Assembly: GCA_023430705.1 (NCBI GenBank)
Contig: JAEYZJ010000048.1
Coordinates: 1 to 12,614, forward strand
DNA: 12,614 nt
Origin: Pseudomonadota bacterium
GTDB lineage: Bacteria; Pseudomonadota; Alphaproteobacteria; Rhizobiales; Devosiaceae
Reading direction: 5' to 3'
Notes under the pieces: model-generated
What the model was told of the DNA's origin: nothing
Database searches by the model: none
Seen by the model: the letters and a program-made list of their open reading frames with translations, nothing else
Translations under genes and position numbers: made by a program
Part shown: piece by piece, positions 11,817 through 12,614 of the stretch
How the letters are laid out: the number at the start of each line of letters is the position of its first letter
How positions within the stretch are numbered: the first letter of the stretch is position 1

Positions 11817-12614
11817 CTACTCCGCCGCCTGCCGCTGCCCGCGAGCCGCGATCCTGCCGATCAGCTCGGCGAGTTCCGCGTACTCGCCCACGGCAATCCC
11901 CGAGGGCACGTCGCCCTTGCCGAGCCGCCCGGTGACGGCGCCGGCAAAGCCGAGCTTCTGCGCCTCGCGCAGGCGCAGGGCGGCATGGGCGACGGGCCGG
12001 ACGCCGCCGGCGAGCGAGATTTCGCCGAAATAGACATTGGTCGAGGGGAGGGGGGAGCCGGTCAGCGATGAGATCAGCGCGGCCGCGACGGCAAGGTCGG
12101 CGGCCGGCTCGTTGATCTTTAGCCCGCCCGCGACGTTGAGGTAGATGTCGTTCGCCCCGATGCGCACGCCGCAGCGCGTCTCGAGCACGGCCAGCACCAT
12201 CGAGAGCCGCGAGCTGTCCCATCCCACGACGGCGCGTCGCGGTGTGCCGAGCGGCGATGGCGCCACCAGCGCCTGGATTTCGCACAGCACCGGGCGCGTG
12301 CCCTCCATGCCGGCAAAGACCGCCGACCCGGCGGCATCCTTGTCCCGCTGGTCGAGGAACAGGGCCGACGGGTTGGCAACCTCGCGCAGCCCCAGCGTCG
12401 ACATCTCGAACACGCCGATCTCGTCGGTGGCGCCGTAGCGGTTCTTGACGCCGCGCAGGATGCGGAACGTGTGGCTGGCGTCGCCCTCGAAATAGAGCAC
12501 CGCGTCGACCATGTGCTCGACGACGCGCGGCCCGGCGATCTGCCCGTCCTTGGTCACGTGGCCGACCAGCACGACCGCCGCGCCCGACTTCTTGGCGAAG
12601 CGGGTCAGGGCCTG
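11817..12614 (-). CDS. radA: DNA repair/recombination protein RadA (Sms), C-terminal part
   Basis: RadA is a RecA-related ATPase and helicase that drives branch migration of recombination intermediates. The window holds the last 265 residues; the zinc finger and Walker A motif lie beyond the right edge. The visible part begins within the ATPase core (LVGHVTKDGQIAGPRVVEHM and DAVLYFEGD), contains the RadA signature KNRYG followed by ATDEIGVFEM, and continues into the Lon-like C-terminal domain. That domain includes RRAVVGWDSSRLSMVLAVLE, VAGGLKINEPAADLAVAAAL and the GEISLAGGVRPV strand. This domain is a scaffold in RadA rather than a protease. The stop is TAG at 11817-11819. It is the first gene of the minus-strand set radA-cvpA-purF-SDR, with 124 bp before cvpA. 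Confidence 0.97.
   Translation of the reverse strand, partial: QALTRFAKKSGAAVVLVGHVTKDGQIAGPRVVEHMVDAVLYFEGDASHTFRILRGVKNRYGATDEIGVFEMSTLGLREVANPSALFLDQRDKDAAGSAVFAGMEGTRPVLCEIQALVAPSPLGTPRRAVVGWDSSRLSMVLAVLETRCGVRIGANDIYLNVAGGLKINEPAADLAVAAALISSLTGSPLPSTNVYFGEISLAGGVRPVAHAALRLREAQKLGFAGAVTGRLGKGDVPSGIAVGEYAELAELIGRIAARGQRQAAE

Overview
The window is a stretch of ordinary chromosome from a GC-rich bacterium, most likely an alphaproteobacterium. The pointers are the high GC content, frequent GTG starts, the order radA-cvpA-purF-SDR on one strand, and a Der GTPase whose first G4 motif is NKAE, a form I associate with alphaproteobacteria. I cannot name a genus. There are twelve genes; the two at the edges (rsmB-like and radA) are cut by the window. 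I see no tRNA, rRNA, CRISPR array, insertion sequence, prophage or toxin-antitoxin signature, and no gap between genes longer than about 215 bases.

Layout. 1-1376 (+): the 3' end of an RsmB/NOP-type RNA methyltransferase, then a small unrecognised membrane-anchored protein starting 3 bp later, then a TspO/MBR protein 30 bp further on. 1369-2598 (-): an OafA-type acyltransferase, converging on tspO with an 8-bp overlap. 2599-2809: a divergent 211-bp control region holding two CG-centred dyads that resemble LacI-family operators. 2810-4797 (+): guaA (GMP synthetase) overlapping a ybaN/DUF454 membrane protein, closed by a clear terminator-like hairpin. 4893-7200 (+): a YfgM-type TPR membrane protein and der (ribosome-assembly GTPase), without the bamB gene that often lies between them. 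7224-8584 (+): a HlyC/CorC-type CNNM-CBS membrane protein with its own good sigma70-like promoter. 8642-12614 (-): radA, cvpA, purF and an SDR oxidoreductase, in that transcriptional order.

The genes are housekeeping: purine nucleotide synthesis (purF at the entry, guaA at the GMP branch), rRNA/ribosome maturation (rsmB-like, der), envelope biogenesis (yfgM-like, acyltransferase, cvpA), recombination (radA) and ion or porphyrin handling at the membrane (CorC-like, TspO). I found no convincing undescribed system. The points most worth a second look are the guaA/acyltransferase control region, the missing bamB, the PurF that keeps a propeptide but lacks Fe-S ligands, the hairpin abutting the tspO start, and the unknown four-cysteine membrane protein at 459-860.
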